Below, one piece after another: positions 8,625-17,290 of a stretch of DNA of 64,000 nt. The notes below the pieces were generated by a model. It did not search any database and was not told the origin of the DNA. It saw only the letters and a program-made list of their open reading frames with translations. The stretch is from an uncultured Collinsella sp. (GTDB taxonomy: Bacteria; Actinomycetota; Coriobacteriia; Coriobacteriales; Coriobacteriaceae): positions 1 through 64,000 of the forward strand of contig CAJJTG010000007.1 in the NCBI GenBank assembly GCA_905194675.1. Direction: 5' to 3'. Every line of letters starts with the position of its first letter. Within the stretch, counting starts at the first letter, position 1. A program made the translations under genes and the position numbers.

Positions 8625-9326
8625 GTGGGCGAACCGAAGATCGTGGTGGTCGACTACCACAAGGGCAACTTGTCGAGCGTCGTGCGCGGGCTTGCGCGCG
8701 CCGGTGCCGCCGCCTGTACATCGGACGACCCGGAGCAAATCCGCCGCGCCGACGGCCTGGTCATTCCGGGCGTGGGCGCGTTCTATGACGCGATCGCCCT
8801 TATGCGTCAGAGCGGCGAGGCGGACGCGGTGCTCGATGCCGTCGCCGCCGGAACTCCGCTGCTCGGCATCTGCCTGGGCCTTCAGCTGTTTTTTGAGCGC
8901 GGCGACGAGGGCGTGCCGGCGGACGAGGGCGTTGCCGCGGACGGTAATGCCTCCGAGCGGGCTGACGGCCCCTGGATCGATGGCCTGGGTATTATGCGCG
9001 GTTCGTGCACGCGCTTGGAGTCGAGCCGCCTGAAGGTGCCGCACGTGGGCTGGGACCAGGTGCACATGACGCCCGCCGGCGCGGCCGATCCGCTGCTTGC
9101 TGGTTTTGCCGAGGGTGCCAACATGTATTTCACCCACAGCTACGCGGTGGCCGACGACGCCGATGCCGCCGATGTGCTGGCGCGCACGCACTATACGCGG
9201 AGCTTCCCGTGCATCGTGCGTCACGGCAACGTGTGGGGCTGCCAGTTCCATCCCGAGAAATCTTCCGCGCTGGGTCAGCGCATCCTTAAGAACTTCGTCA
9301 ATATCGTCGAGGAGGCCGGCCGATGA
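8625..9326 (+). CDS. hisH: Imidazole glycerol phosphate synthase, glutaminase subunit
   Basis: The start is GTG 8625, preceded by GGAGGGG. The frame stays open upstream into hisB, but that part is not HisH-like. The product is 233 aa. It is a class I glutamine amidotransferase with the nucleophile in G-I-C-L-G near residue 84 and the His/Glu pair in H-P-E-K near 209, supplying ammonia to HisF. A ~20-residue acidic insert (E-G-V-P-A-D-E-G...) near 95-115 is unusual. The stop overlaps the hisA start by 4 bp (ATGA). Confidence 0.94.
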   Translation: MGEPKIVVVDYHKGNLSSVVRGLARAGAAACTSDDPEQIRRADGLVIPGVGAFYDAIALMRQSGEADAVLDAVAAGTPLLGICLGLQLFFERGDEGVPADEGVAADGNASERADGPWIDGLGIMRGSCTRLESSRLKVPHVGWDQVHMTPAGAADPLLAGFAEGANMYFTHSYAVADDADAADVLARTHYTRSFPCIVRHGNVWGCQFHPEKSSALGQRILKNFVNIVEEAGR

Positions 9327-10066
9327 TCCTGTTCCCCGCAATCGATTTGATCGGCGGCAAGGTCGTGCGCCTGGAGCGCGGCGACCGCAGCCGTTGCAAG
9401 GTATATTCCGATGACCCCGTCGCCGTTGCCCGTTCGTTTGCCGAGCAAGGTGCAAGCTGGGTGCACGTCGTCGACCTGTCCGCTGCCTTTGGCGAGGACG
9501 AGGACGCGTGCGCTGCCAACTCGGCGGCAATTAGGGCCATCTGCGGCGTCGATGGCCTGTCCGTGGACGTGGGCGGCGGCGTCCGCTCGCTCGCACGCAT
9601 TGACGAGCTGGCCGGCTATGGCGCGCGCCGCATCGCGCTGGGGACCGTGCTGGTGACCGAGCCGGGTTTTGCCGAGGTGGCAGCGCACGGCTTTGGCGAG
9701 CTGCTGGTGGCAGACATCGCCGCCCGTGACGGCCAGGTCAAGGTGAACGGTTGGCGCGATGGCGCGGGCGTGGCACTCGATGATGCCGTGGCGCAGCTTT
9801 CCGAGCTGGGCTTTAAGCATCTGGTGTACACCGACATCGCGCGCGATGGCATGCAGACGGGCATCGATGTAGCGGCATATCGCCATGTGGCCGAGGTCGC
9901 GGGTTTTCCCGTCGTGGCTTCGGGCGGCATCTCGACGCTCGACGACATCCGTGCGCTGGCCGCGGTGGGTGAGGGCGCGATTGAAGGTGCCATCACCGGT
10001 CGCGCGCTCTACGAGGGCAACTTTACGCTGGTTCAGGCGCTCGCCGCCACCCGAGGGGAGGAGTAG
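9323..10066 (+). CDS. hisA: ProFAR isomerase
   Basis: A 247-aa (beta-alpha)8 barrel that opens the ribosyl ring of ProFAR (Amadori rearrangement). The general base is Asp8 in P-A-I-D-L-I-G-G, and the second acid is in Y-T-D-I-A-R-D-G-M near residue 170. The phosphate-binding loops V-G-G-G-V-R near 80 and A-S-G-G-I-S near 197 are present. Its start overlaps the hisH stop. Confidence 0.95.
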   Translation: MILFPAIDLIGGKVVRLERGDRSRCKVYSDDPVAVARSFAEQGASWVHVVDLSAAFGEDEDACAANSAAIRAICGVDGLSVDVGGGVRSLARIDELAGYGARRIALGTVLVTEPGFAEVAAHGFGELLVADIAARDGQVKVNGWRDGAGVALDDAVAQLSELGFKHLVYTDIARDGMQTGIDVAAYRHVAEVAGFPVVASGGISTLDDIRALAAVGEGAIEGAITGRALYEGNFTLVQALAATRGEE

Positions 10067-10069
10067 TCC

Positions 10070-10852
10070 ATGCTTACCAAACGCGTAATTCCCTGCCTGG
10101 ACGTCAAGGACGGCCGTGTGGTCAAGGGCGTCAACTTTGTGAGCTTGCGCGATGCGGGCGATCCGGTGGAGCTGGCGCGTGCCTACGACCGCGAGGGTGC
10201 GGACGAGGTTGTATTTTTGGACATTACCGCGACGAGTGACAACCGTGCGACGACCATCGAGATGGCGGCGCACGCGGCCGAGGAGCTCACTATTCCCTAT
10301 ACCGTGGGCGGCGGCTTTCGCGACTTGGCGGGCATGCGGACCATGGTTGCCGCCGGTGCCGACAAGGTGTCGCTCAACTCGGCGGCCGTGCGTGACCCGT
10401 CGCTGATTAGCCAGGCTGCCGCGGCGTTTGGCAGCCAGGCCGTGGTCGTGGCGATCGATGCCAAGCGCGTCGGTTTGCCCGGAGAGCTGGGTGCCGACAG
10501 GTGGGAGGTCTTCACGGCGGGCGGCCGCAACGCCACGGGTATCGACGCGGTGGCGTGGGCCGAGGAAGCGGCTCGTCGCGGCGCCGGCGAGATCCTGCTG
10601 ACCAGCATGGATCGCGACGGCACCAAGGCCGGCTTTGACCTGGCGCTCACCCGCGCCGTGGCCCGCGCGGTGCCAATCCCCGTCATCGCGAGCGGTGGCG
10701 TGGGCACGCTCGAGCATTTTGCCGAGGGCGTGATCGAGGGCGAGGCCGATGCCGTGCTGGCGGCGAGCGTCTTTCACTTTGGAACCTTCAGCATTCGCGA
10801 AGTCAAAGAATACATGGCCAGCCAGGGAATACCTGTGAGATTGGATTTTTAA
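10070..10852 (+). CDS. hisF: Imidazole glycerol phosphate synthase, cyclase subunit
   Basis: A 260-aa barrel homologous to HisA that starts 4 bp after it. It cyclises PRFAR with ammonia from HisH to give IGP and AICAR. The catalytic aspartates are Asp11 in I-P-C-L-D-V-K-D-G and the one in S-M-D-R-D-G-T near residue 180. The latter is displaced relative to short HisF proteins by a ~10-residue insert near 145 (V-G-L-P-G-E-L-G-A). Confidence 0.95.
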   Translation: MLTKRVIPCLDVKDGRVVKGVNFVSLRDAGDPVELARAYDREGADEVVFLDITATSDNRATTIEMAAHAAEELTIPYTVGGGFRDLAGMRTMVAAGADKVSLNSAAVRDPSLISQAAAAFGSQAVVVAIDAKRVGLPGELGADRWEVFTAGGRNATGIDAVAWAEEAARRGAGEILLTSMDRDGTKAGFDLALTRAVARAVPIPVIASGGVGTLEHFAEGVIEGEADAVLAASVFHFGTFSIREVKEYMASQGIPVRLDF

Positions 10853-11194
10853 ATGGAGCAAGTGACAACTGCGTCCGAGCTCAAATACGACGACCGCGGG
10901 CTGATTCCTTGTGTGGTTCAGCAGTACGACACCGGCGAGGTGCTTATGGTTGCTTGGATGAACGAGGAATCGGTGGGGCTGACGCTCAAGACCGGCACCA
11001 CGTGGTTTTGGAGCCGCAGCCGCCAGGAGCTCTGGAACAAGGGCGCGACGAGCGGCAATATGCAGGAGGCCAAGGAGCTCTGGGCCGACTGCGATAGCGA
11101 TACGCTGCTGGTCAAGGTCGACTCGCCGGGTCCGGCCTGCCATACCGGCAACCGTACCTGCTTCTTTAAGCGCGTGGAAGGGGGAGTGCAATGA
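10853..11194 (+). CDS. hisI: Phosphoribosyl-AMP cyclohydrolase
   Basis: A 113-aa enzyme that opens the purine ring of PR-AMP. The signature W-S-R-S-R-Q-E-L-W-x-K-G-x-T-S-G is near residue 45, and the metal ligands are in D-C-D-S-D near 82 and C-H-T-G-N-R-T-C near 100. It is a separate gene, not fused to HisE as in many proteobacteria. It starts immediately after the hisF stop and overlaps the next gene by 4 bp. Confidence 0.95.
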   Translation: MEQVTTASELKYDDRGLIPCVVQQYDTGEVLMVAWMNEESVGLTLKTGTTWFWSRSRQELWNKGATSGNMQEAKELWADCDSDTLLVKVDSPGPACHTGNRTCFFKRVEGGVQ

Positions 11195-11418
11195 AGGTCG
11201 TGACGCCGTTCGAGGTCGCCGACTGCAACACCGAGCTCCTCCGCGCGGGCGTGCCGTGCCGCGTGCACCTGACCGATGCCTGCGGGGCGCAGTCGTTTTG
11301 GCTCGAGGCCGAGAAGGAAAGGCTCGATGAGGCCCATGCCGTCATCGTTGAGTTCTTTGAGAAAAAGGGCGCAAAGCTTCGGTTCGATGAGACCGGTACT
11401 TACTTTACGCTGCAGTAA
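11191..11418 (+). CDS. Conserved-looking 75-aa protein within the his operon, unknown function
   Basis: The ATG overlaps the hisI stop (ATGA), so it is translationally coupled. The product is a soluble 75-aa protein with an L-T-D-A-C-G-A-Q-S-F-W-L-E core (residues ~26-38) and an E-K-K-G-A-K-L-R-F-D-E tail. I do not recognise an enzyme domain. The layout suggests a small beta-alpha-beta fold, perhaps binding a ligand or a partner enzyme. Its place between hisI and hisE suggests a role linked to the PR-ATP/PR-AMP steps or their regulation. Confidence 0.75.
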   Translation: MKVVTPFEVADCNTELLRAGVPCRVHLTDACGAQSFWLEAEKERLDEAHAVIVEFFEKKGAKLRFDETGTYFTLQ

Positions 11419-11433
11419 CGAGAGGAAATAACC

Positions 11434-11751
11434 ATGGGAGTCAGAACAGCTAACGTGCAGCCGGGAAACATCGGCGAGACGCTGACGGGACTGGCCGAGG
11501 TGATTCACGGTCGTCGCGACGCGTCGCCGGAGGAGAGCTATACCGCCCGCCTGCTGACCGATGTCGAGGACGAGCTGCTCAAGAAGCTTGCCGAGGAGGC
11601 GAGCGAGGTGATCATGGCCTGCAAGGATGACGACCACGACCACATTCGCTACGAGGCGGGCGACCTGATTTACCACCTGCTCGTGACGCTCGAGCGCTAC
11701 GGTATCACCCTCGACGAGCTTGCCGGCGAACTCAACGCCCGCCGTCACTAG
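11434..11751 (+). CDS. hisE: Phosphoribosyl-ATP pyrophosphatase
   Basis: A 105-aa all-alpha NTP pyrophosphohydrolase (MazG superfamily) that hydrolyses PR-ATP to PR-AMP and PPi, the second pathway step. The metal-binding E-E-A-S-E and E-A-G-D-L motifs are near residues 55 and 75. It has a good ribosome-binding site (GAGAGGAAATAACC) and is the last gene of the operon. A two-way hairpin begins at its stop codon. Confidence 0.94.
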   Translation: MGVRTANVQPGNIGETLTGLAEVIHGRRDASPEESYTARLLTDVEDELLKKLAEEASEVIMACKDDDHDHIRYEAGDLIYHLLVTLERYGITLDELAGELNARRH

Positions 11752-11779
11752 TCGTTTAAGAACGTCCCCAACGACTAGT
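11747..11779. terminator. Two-way hairpin between hisE and histidinol phosphatase
   Basis: ACTAGTCGTT (11747-11756) and its exact complement AACGACTAGT (11770-11779) lie between two convergent stop codons and overlap the hisE stop. There is no strong T-run on either side, so it may protect or separate the two convergent messages more than terminate fully. Confidence 0.55.
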
Positions 11780-11780
11780 C

Positions 11781-12692
11781 TTAGGCGAGGGGCGTGGATT
11801 CCCATTCGCCGGTGGGGTGGGGGATATCGAAGGCCCGGTAGCCACAGTCGTAGGCGTGGGCCTGGGCCTCACGGATGTTCCAGCAGATGTCGCAGGCGCG
11901 GTGTGCGTCCGAGCCAAAGGTGATCGGCACCTCGGCGTGGGCAAAGCAACGCAGCAATCCGGTCGTGGGATAGTAGTCGTCGAGGCCCTTGCGCGGTGCG
12001 GCGGTCGAGACCTCAATGCGGCGGCCCGTATCGTGGGCGCATTCGGCCATCTGCTGCCAAAACGGTGCGGGGTCAAAGTCGGGCGCAAAGCCTTCCTTCG
12101 AAAAGCGCATGACCAGGTCGGGGTGAGCCATTACATCAAAGTTGAGCGGGCTCTCGCAGGCGCGGCACCAGTCATCGACATAGCGCTCCCACACGCCGCG
12201 CACGCCTAAGTTTTCCCAAACATGCAGGTCGGTATCATCGTCGATCCAACCGCAGCGCGAATCGGGCGTATCGGGACGAGCGACGTCCTCCGTCCCCGCC
12301 GCGCCCGCAGCACCTGCCGCAATATTGCCTGGGTTGCCAATCCAATGCACACTGCCCAGGCGCACGACGGCGCCCGCGGACCAGCGCTCAACTAAAGGCT
12401 CGCAGCCTTCGTACCAATCACATTCAAATCCATAGATAAGCTCGAGCCTTGGCGCGATCTGCGCGGCGAGTTTGCAGACGTCCTCAAAGGCCAGGCGATG
12501 TGTCGGCAAGTCGCCCTCGACAACCTGCACTTCGCAGTTGGCGTCCATGCTGGCAGGCAGGGTGAGGTGGTCGGTCGAGACCATGACACGGCAGCCGGCG
12601 GCGGCAGCAGCGCGGACGTTGTCCTCAAACGACGCATGGCCGTCCGAAAACGAAGTATGGGTGTGGCAATCGACCAGCGGGCAGGCGGGCAT
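11781..12692 (-). CDS. PHP-family histidinol-phosphatase
   Basis: A 303-aa PHP metal-dependent phosphatase. The start ATG at 12692 follows AAAGGAG; a longer frame upstream has no such site. The metal-binding motifs are visible: D-C-H-T-H-T near the N-terminus, S-T-D-H-L near residue 40, G-F-E-C-D near 85, G-S-V-H near 115, and F-G-S-D-A-H-R near the C-terminus. PHP enzymes of the HisK/HisJ type convert histidinol phosphate to histidinol, the one reaction the his operon otherwise lacks. It converges on the operon, which supports the assignment. Another phosphoester substrate cannot be excluded. Confidence 0.85.
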   Translation of the reverse strand: MPACPLVDCHTHTSFSDGHASFEDNVRAAAAAGCRVMVSTDHLTLPASMDANCEVQVVEGDLPTHRLAFEDVCKLAAQIAPRLELIYGFECDWYEGCEPLVERWSAGAVVRLGSVHWIGNPGNIAAGAAGAAGTEDVARPDTPDSRCGWIDDDTDLHVWENLGVRGVWERYVDDWCRACESPLNFDVMAHPDLVMRFSKEGFAPDFDPAPFWQQMAECAHDTGRRIEVSTAAPRKGLDDYYPTTGLLRCFAHAEVPITFGSDAHRACDICWNIREAQAHAYDCGYRAFDIPHPTGEWESTPLA

Positions 12693-12809
12693 GGCGACTC
12701 CTTTGCATTTGGTGAATCCGCTCCATTGTAATGGCGCAGCCCTCAACACGCCGGGCACGCCGGGGGTCGAAATCGATCGGAAAGGCTGCGCGGTGCGGCC
12801 TCGTTTGCT

Positions 12810-12881
12810 CTCAAAACGTGTACGTCAGCCTCCAAAAGCTGCAAAAAATGACATGTTTGGAGGCTGACGTACACGTTTGAG
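12810..12881. repeat. ~70-bp palindromic element, copy 1
   Basis: A left arm at 12810-12836 and right arm at 12856-12881 share CGTGTACGTCAGCCTCC and its complement, around a short centre ending AAAAAATGACATG. The same element, with the same centre and orientation, recurs at 17117-17186. It lies downstream of the YgbA-like gene and could also terminate that transcript. Confidence 0.8.
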
Positions 12882-12922
12882 ATGAGGACGAGGGGCGGGG
12901 CGGCGCGTGCCGGCGCCGGCGA

Positions 12923-13342
12923 CTACTTGCTTCGTGCCGCCGCGCGTTTGGCCTGCACTGTTACCATCGCGTGTCTCACGGCGGTGATGGGGCGATAGCG
13001 GATCATACGCGGTCCCGACCAACGCATAACCTCGCGGATCTTCTCGCGCATGGCAGGCCGGTAACAATGCGAAGGACATGCCGAGCAAAATGTCTTGGTG
13101 CCCATGTGCGGGCAGTGCTCAATGCGCGCGATGGCGTATTTCTGCAGCTCGGCGCATTCGGGGCAGAGCGTAATGGTTCGAAGGCCGAGTTTCACGCGCA
13201 CGGACTCATCGTCGCCAGCCTGTTCGACCACATGCCCGCCGCCATGATGCCCACGACACCACAGCGCAATCATCTGCGACACCATTTGGGCCTCACGCTC
13301 ACGTTTGCGTGCTAGCTCCGGTGTGTCGACTGGGCGCGCCAT
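12923..13342 (-). CDS. YgbA-like nitrous-oxide-stimulated-promoter family protein
   Basis: A 139-aa protein whose ATG overlaps the stop of the upstream exporter gene (TAATG), so the two are translationally coupled. It has the arrangement of the YgbA family: an N-terminal R-E-x-x-x-V-S-x-M-I-x-L-W-C-R-G-H-H helix, then Cys pairs (C-P-E-C near residue 62, C-P-H near 78, C-S-A-C near 90, C-Y) that probably bind metal or Fe-S, and a C-terminal R-x-x-M-R-W-S-G-P-R segment. Family members are linked to anaerobic or nitrosative stress; the biochemical role is not settled. Coupling to a CydDC-like exporter fits respiration or thiol redox balance. Confidence 0.8.
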   Translation of the reverse strand: MARPVDTPELARKREREAQMVSQMIALWCRGHHGGGHVVEQAGDDESVRVKLGLRTITLCPECAELQKYAIARIEHCPHMGTKTFCSACPSHCYRPAMREKIREVMRWSGPRMIRYRPITAVRHAMVTVQAKRAAARSK

Positions 13343-16300
13343 TAGCTCAGCCTCCCATGCTCGACCGAAAGCGAGAAATCGGCAAACGCGCAGGTGCTGG
13401 CACGGTGGCTCACGAGCACAATGGTCTTGCCGCGGCGCTTGAGCTCGTCGATTGCCTGCATCACGGACGCCTCGTTGAGAGCATCGAGCGCGCTGGTGGG
13501 TTCGTCGAGCAAGATGAAGGGTGCGTCGTTGAGGAAGATGCGCGCAAGGCCGATGCGCTGGCGCTCGCCGCCCGAAAGCGAGTCGCCCAGCTCGGCAACG
13601 GGCGTGTCGAGTCCCTGCGGCAGACGGTCGATGAGCGTGGTGAGTGAGGCGGAGCGGCAAGCGTCGAGCAGCTCGGCATCGGTGGCGTTGGCGTGCGCGA
13701 CCAGCAGGTTCTCGCGTACGGTGCCGCAGAACAGATGCGTGTCCTGGGTCATATAGGCCTCGTGGCTGCGCAGGCTCGCCGTGTTGATGTGGCGGGCATC
13801 GACGCCGCTCACCGTGATGGTGCCGGCTGCGGGGTCCCAAAAGCGCATGAGCAGCTTAAGCAGCGTCGACTTGCCCGAACCCGAGCGCCCCATGATGCAG
13901 GTCATGGTACCGGGCGCAAAGGTGCAGGTCACGTCGTCGAGGATGAGACTCGCAGCGGTGTCGTTCGCGACCTGCTCTGTGGCGCCCGCACCGCCCGCGT
14001 CCACGCCGCCCACATAGCTAAAGCTCACATGCTCGGCTGCGGCGCCGGCAAACTCAACGTTCTGTCCATCGGCGACCTCGGCGCACTGGGGCCGCTCGTC
14101 GAGCAAATCGAGCACGCGTGCGCCCGAGGCGAGCGTCTCCTGCAGTGAGGCGCCCAGGCGGCTCACGGCCATCACCGAGCCAAACGACGACACAAAGGTA
14201 AAGACGGCGACAAACGCCGCGGCAAAATCAATCGTTCCCGCAGAAACCAGCTGCAGCGCACGCTCGAGCATCACCAGATTGGCCGCAAGAATAAGCGCAT
14301 CGGCTACGGCCTCGCTGGCCGCCTGGCGGCGCTTGAGGCGCGCGTCCACGGCGCCGACTTGCTCGGTCAGCTTGCCCAGGGCACGGCTGCGATCGGCGCC
14401 ACCGGCAAACTGGATAGTCTCGGACGCGCCGCGTAGACTGTCGAGCACAAAGGCACCCAGCTTACCGGCGCCCTCGCGGCTCTGGCGGCCGGTGGTGCCG
14501 CACGCCTTGGCCGAGGTCAGGGGCAGCAGCACGCCCAGGACCGCGTAGGCCACGAGCGCGATGCCCGCGAGCTCGGGGCTCACAGCCAGCAAAAAGCCCT
14601 CAAACACAACGGTGCAGACCAGAGCGATGGCAATGGGCGAGATGGTGTGCGCGTAGAAGACCTCGAGCAGCTCGATATCCGAGGTGACCAGGCTCACGAG
14701 CTCGCCCTTGCCGCGGCCCTCGAGCTTGGCGGGGGCGAGCTGGCGCAGGGCGCCAAACACCAGGTTGCGAATGTGTGCGAGCAGACGGAATGCGATGTAA
14801 TGGTTGCAGAGCTGCTCGCCGTAGTGGAGCGGCCCGCGTGCGATGCCGCAGGCGGCACAGGCCGCGCATGCTGCGATAAGACCAAGCCCCAAGGCGTTGC
14901 GGCCCAGCGCGGCCATAAGGCCAAAGGCGCCAAAGGCCGGCACGAACGCGGCAGTGAGCATGCCAATGCTGCCCAGCGCGACGGCTAGCACAAGCCAGCC
15001 GGCAAGCGGTCGGACGAGCCCCATCATGCGCCACATGATGGACGGCGCCGAGCGACGGGCGCGGCCGGAGTCAGGCGCCGCGGCAGCGGAAGACGAGCCA
15101 GCACCGTTGAGGCCATCGGTACAGGCGGGGCTGCCGTCAACAGCCTCAACCGCGCCGGCATCCTCGGCATCACCCTCCGCATACGCATATGCCGAGAGTT
15201 GCTCCTGACTGTTCCACATGCGCGCATAGGCGCCCGCGGTGGCCAGGAGCTCGCCGTGAGTCCCGCGCTCGACAATACGGCCACGCTCCAGCACCAGGAT
15301 CTGATCGGCGCCTACGATCGTCGACAGGCGGTGTGCCACCACGATTACGGTGTGCCCGCCGGCGAGCGATGCAATGACCTCGCCGATTGCGGCTTCGCTT
15401 GCGGCGTCCACATTGCTCGTCGCCTCGTCAAACACATAGATCGGCGAGTCGTGCAGCAGGGCGCGGGCCATGCACACGCGCTGGCGTTGACCGCCCGAAA
15501 GGTTGGTGCCGCCCTCGTTAATCACCATGTCGAGCCCGCCGTTGGCCTGCACAAAGGCCGCCACGCGCGTGCGGTCGAGTGCGCGCAAAAGCTCGGTATC
15601 GGTGGCGCTGGGCTGGGCGAGCAGCAGGTTGTCGCGCAGGGTGCCGGCAAACAGGTAACCGTTGGTGGGCACCAGGGTGACGGCGCGCATGAGTGAGGCG
15701 GCCGTGGCGTCGCGCAGCTCGACGCCGCCGATGCGAACGCTGCCACGGTATGCACCCTTGCGGCCCGCGATAATCCCCGCGATCGTGGACTTGCCGCCGC
15801 CGCTTTCGCCCACGAGTGCCACGAGCGAGCCGTGCGCAATGGTCGCGCTGGCGCTGTCCAGCACCGTGCGGTCGCCGTATGCATAGCTCACGCCCGCGAG
15901 CTCGATATCGCCGCGACCGTCAAGCTCAACATCGCCGCGCTCGGGCTCGGGCGTATCCAAAATGCCAAACATGCGGCGCGAGGCGGCCATGCCGTTCATG
16001 GCCGTGTGGAACAGCGATCCCAGGCGGCGCATGGGCAAAAAGAACTCCTGCGACAGAAAGACGATGAGGAAGGCAGCCTCAAAGCCAATCTTGCCCGTGG
16101 CGAGCTGCAGCGCGGCTACGATAATGCCGAGCGCGGCGCCCATATAGACGACCAGGTCCATAACGCAAATGGAGCGCAGCTGCATCACCAGCAGGCGCAT
16201 GGTCGCTGTGCGGAAACGCTCGGACTCTGCGTTGATGCGCTCGTGCCAGCTGCGATCGGCCTGGTAGACCTTAAGGGTGGTGAGACCCTGCACGGCCTCC

Positions 16301-16908
16301 AGGAACATGCCGCCCAGATCGACATAGCTGCCCCAGTACTCGGCACCGATCTTTTTGGCGTTGCGCATGACCATCATGATGGAGACGGGGATGACCGGAA
16401 CGCAGGCGAGCAGCAGCGCGGCGGGAAGACCCGCCTGGCCCACGAGCAGTACAAACAGCGTGATGGGTGCCAAGCCCGCAAAGAAGAGCTGCGGCAGGTA
16501 GCCGCCAAAGTACACCTGGAGTTGCGTGGCGCCCTCGACGCTGGTCTGGACGGCCTCGGCGGTGGGGACGGTCTCGGTGTAGGAGGGGCCGAGTGCGGTG
16601 AGCTTGTCGTAGACGAGCGAGCGCACGCGGCGGACGGCTTTGAAGGCGGCCTTGTCACCGGAACGCTGCGCCAGATAGATGGCGGCGGCGCGCACGATGA
16701 TGGCGCCGGCGAGCGGCGGAGTTGCCTGCGCGAGCGCGTCGACGGCGAGTGCAGCCGGCAGTCCGCCGGCAACGATGCCGCCCAGAATGCGCGCGAGGAT
16801 CCACATCACCGTGATGTTTGCCATCAGCGCGATCCATTTAAACAGGACGCTCGCCACAATGTAGGGCGTTGCCTGCGGAACCAGGGAGAAGAGCCGCTTC
16901 TCGAACAT
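13342..16908 (-). CDS. cydDC: Fused CydD-CydC-like ABC exporter
   Basis: A 1188-aa fusion of two complete exporter half-units. Half 1 has an ABC1-type membrane domain (residues ~1-320), Walker A G-E-S-G-G-G-K-S-T near 365, signature L-S-G-G-Q-R-Q-R and Walker B Y-V-F-D-E-A-T-S. Half 2 has a membrane domain from ~630, Walker A G-R-S-G-S-G-K-S-T near 1006, L-S-G-G-E-R-Q-R and I-L-L-D-E-P-T-S. The linker (~575-625) is Ala/Ser/Asp-rich. CydDC pumps thiols such as cysteine or glutathione outward, which supports cytochrome bd assembly. The G-A-E-Y-W-G-S-Y-V-D-L-G segment in half 1 is CydD-like. Fusion of the two halves is the unusual point; other heterodimeric exporters remain possible. Confidence 0.82.
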   Translation of the reverse strand: MFEKRLFSLVPQATPYIVASVLFKWIALMANITVMWILARILGGIVAGGLPAALAVDALAQATPPLAGAIIVRAAAIYLAQRSGDKAAFKAVRRVRSLVYDKLTALGPSYTETVPTAEAVQTSVEGATQLQVYFGGYLPQLFFAGLAPITLFVLLVGQAGLPAALLLACVPVIPVSIMMVMRNAKKIGAEYWGSYVDLGGMFLEAVQGLTTLKVYQADRSWHERINAESERFRTATMRLLVMQLRSICVMDLVVYMGAALGIIVAALQLATGKIGFEAAFLIVFLSQEFFLPMRRLGSLFHTAMNGMAASRRMFGILDTPEPERGDVELDGRGDIELAGVSYAYGDRTVLDSASATIAHGSLVALVGESGGGKSTIAGIIAGRKGAYRGSVRIGGVELRDATAASLMRAVTLVPTNGYLFAGTLRDNLLLAQPSATDTELLRALDRTRVAAFVQANGGLDMVINEGGTNLSGGQRQRVCMARALLHDSPIYVFDEATSNVDAASEAAIGEVIASLAGGHTVIVVAHRLSTIVGADQILVLERGRIVERGTHGELLATAGAYARMWNSQEQLSAYAYAEGDAEDAGAVEAVDGSPACTDGLNGAGSSSAAAAPDSGRARRSAPSIMWRMMGLVRPLAGWLVLAVALGSIGMLTAAFVPAFGAFGLMAALGRNALGLGLIAACAACAACGIARGPLHYGEQLCNHYIAFRLLAHIRNLVFGALRQLAPAKLEGRGKGELVSLVTSDIELLEVFYAHTISPIAIALVCTVVFEGFLLAVSPELAGIALVAYAVLGVLLPLTSAKACGTTGRQSREGAGKLGAFVLDSLRGASETIQFAGGADRSRALGKLTEQVGAVDARLKRRQAASEAVADALILAANLVMLERALQLVSAGTIDFAAAFVAVFTFVSSFGSVMAVSRLGASLQETLASGARVLDLLDERPQCAEVADGQNVEFAGAAAEHVSFSYVGGVDAGGAGATEQVANDTAASLILDDVTCTFAPGTMTCIMGRSGSGKSTLLKLLMRFWDPAAGTITVSGVDARHINTASLRSHEAYMTQDTHLFCGTVRENLLVAHANATDAELLDACRSASLTTLIDRLPQGLDTPVAELGDSLSGGERQRIGLARIFLNDAPFILLDEPTSALDALNEASVMQAIDELKRRGKTIVLVSHRASTCAFADFSLSVEHGRLS

Positions 16909-17116
16909 GAAACCTCCTATGCCGTAACGGTGCCGGGCTGGGTCCTCGGCAGCCGCTTAGTTAGCCAAATGCAACTAGAGTAACATCGTGCAGCGGGTAA
17001 GTATGCCGAGGGTAATTTTTAGCCGATGAACTGCGTAGAAAGTTCAAAATTGTTGAGTGCGGCGAACTTTGTGGTGGACGGAATGCGGGCGCAATTTTGA
17101 TCGTGTGCGGCCCGCT

Positions 17117-17186
17117 CCAAAACGTGTACGTCAGCCTCCAAAACCGACAAAAAATGACATGTTTGGAGGCTGACGTACATGTTTGG
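17117..17186. repeat. ~70-bp palindromic element, copy 2
   Basis: The left arm (17117-17142) and right arm (17162-17186) are the same palindrome as at 12810-12881, again with AAAAAATGACATG at the centre. It sits in the 382-bp gap upstream of the exporter. The rest of that gap holds the divergent start regions of the exporter and the LarC-like gene and nothing else I can identify. Confidence 0.8.
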
Positions 17187-17290
17187 ATAGGGGCAAGGGC
17201 GGCGACGAACGAAAGTCACGCCTGTGCCACGTCCGATGTGCTAGCGTTTGGGTGAATAAAACGAGCCCGTGCGGAAAGGATCCGGACCGT

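Noticed and set aside
12923..13840. Long minus-strand frame covering the YgbA-like gene and the end of the exporter
   Set aside because: Only the part from ATG 13342 is protein-like; the upstream portion is an alternative frame of the exporter gene.
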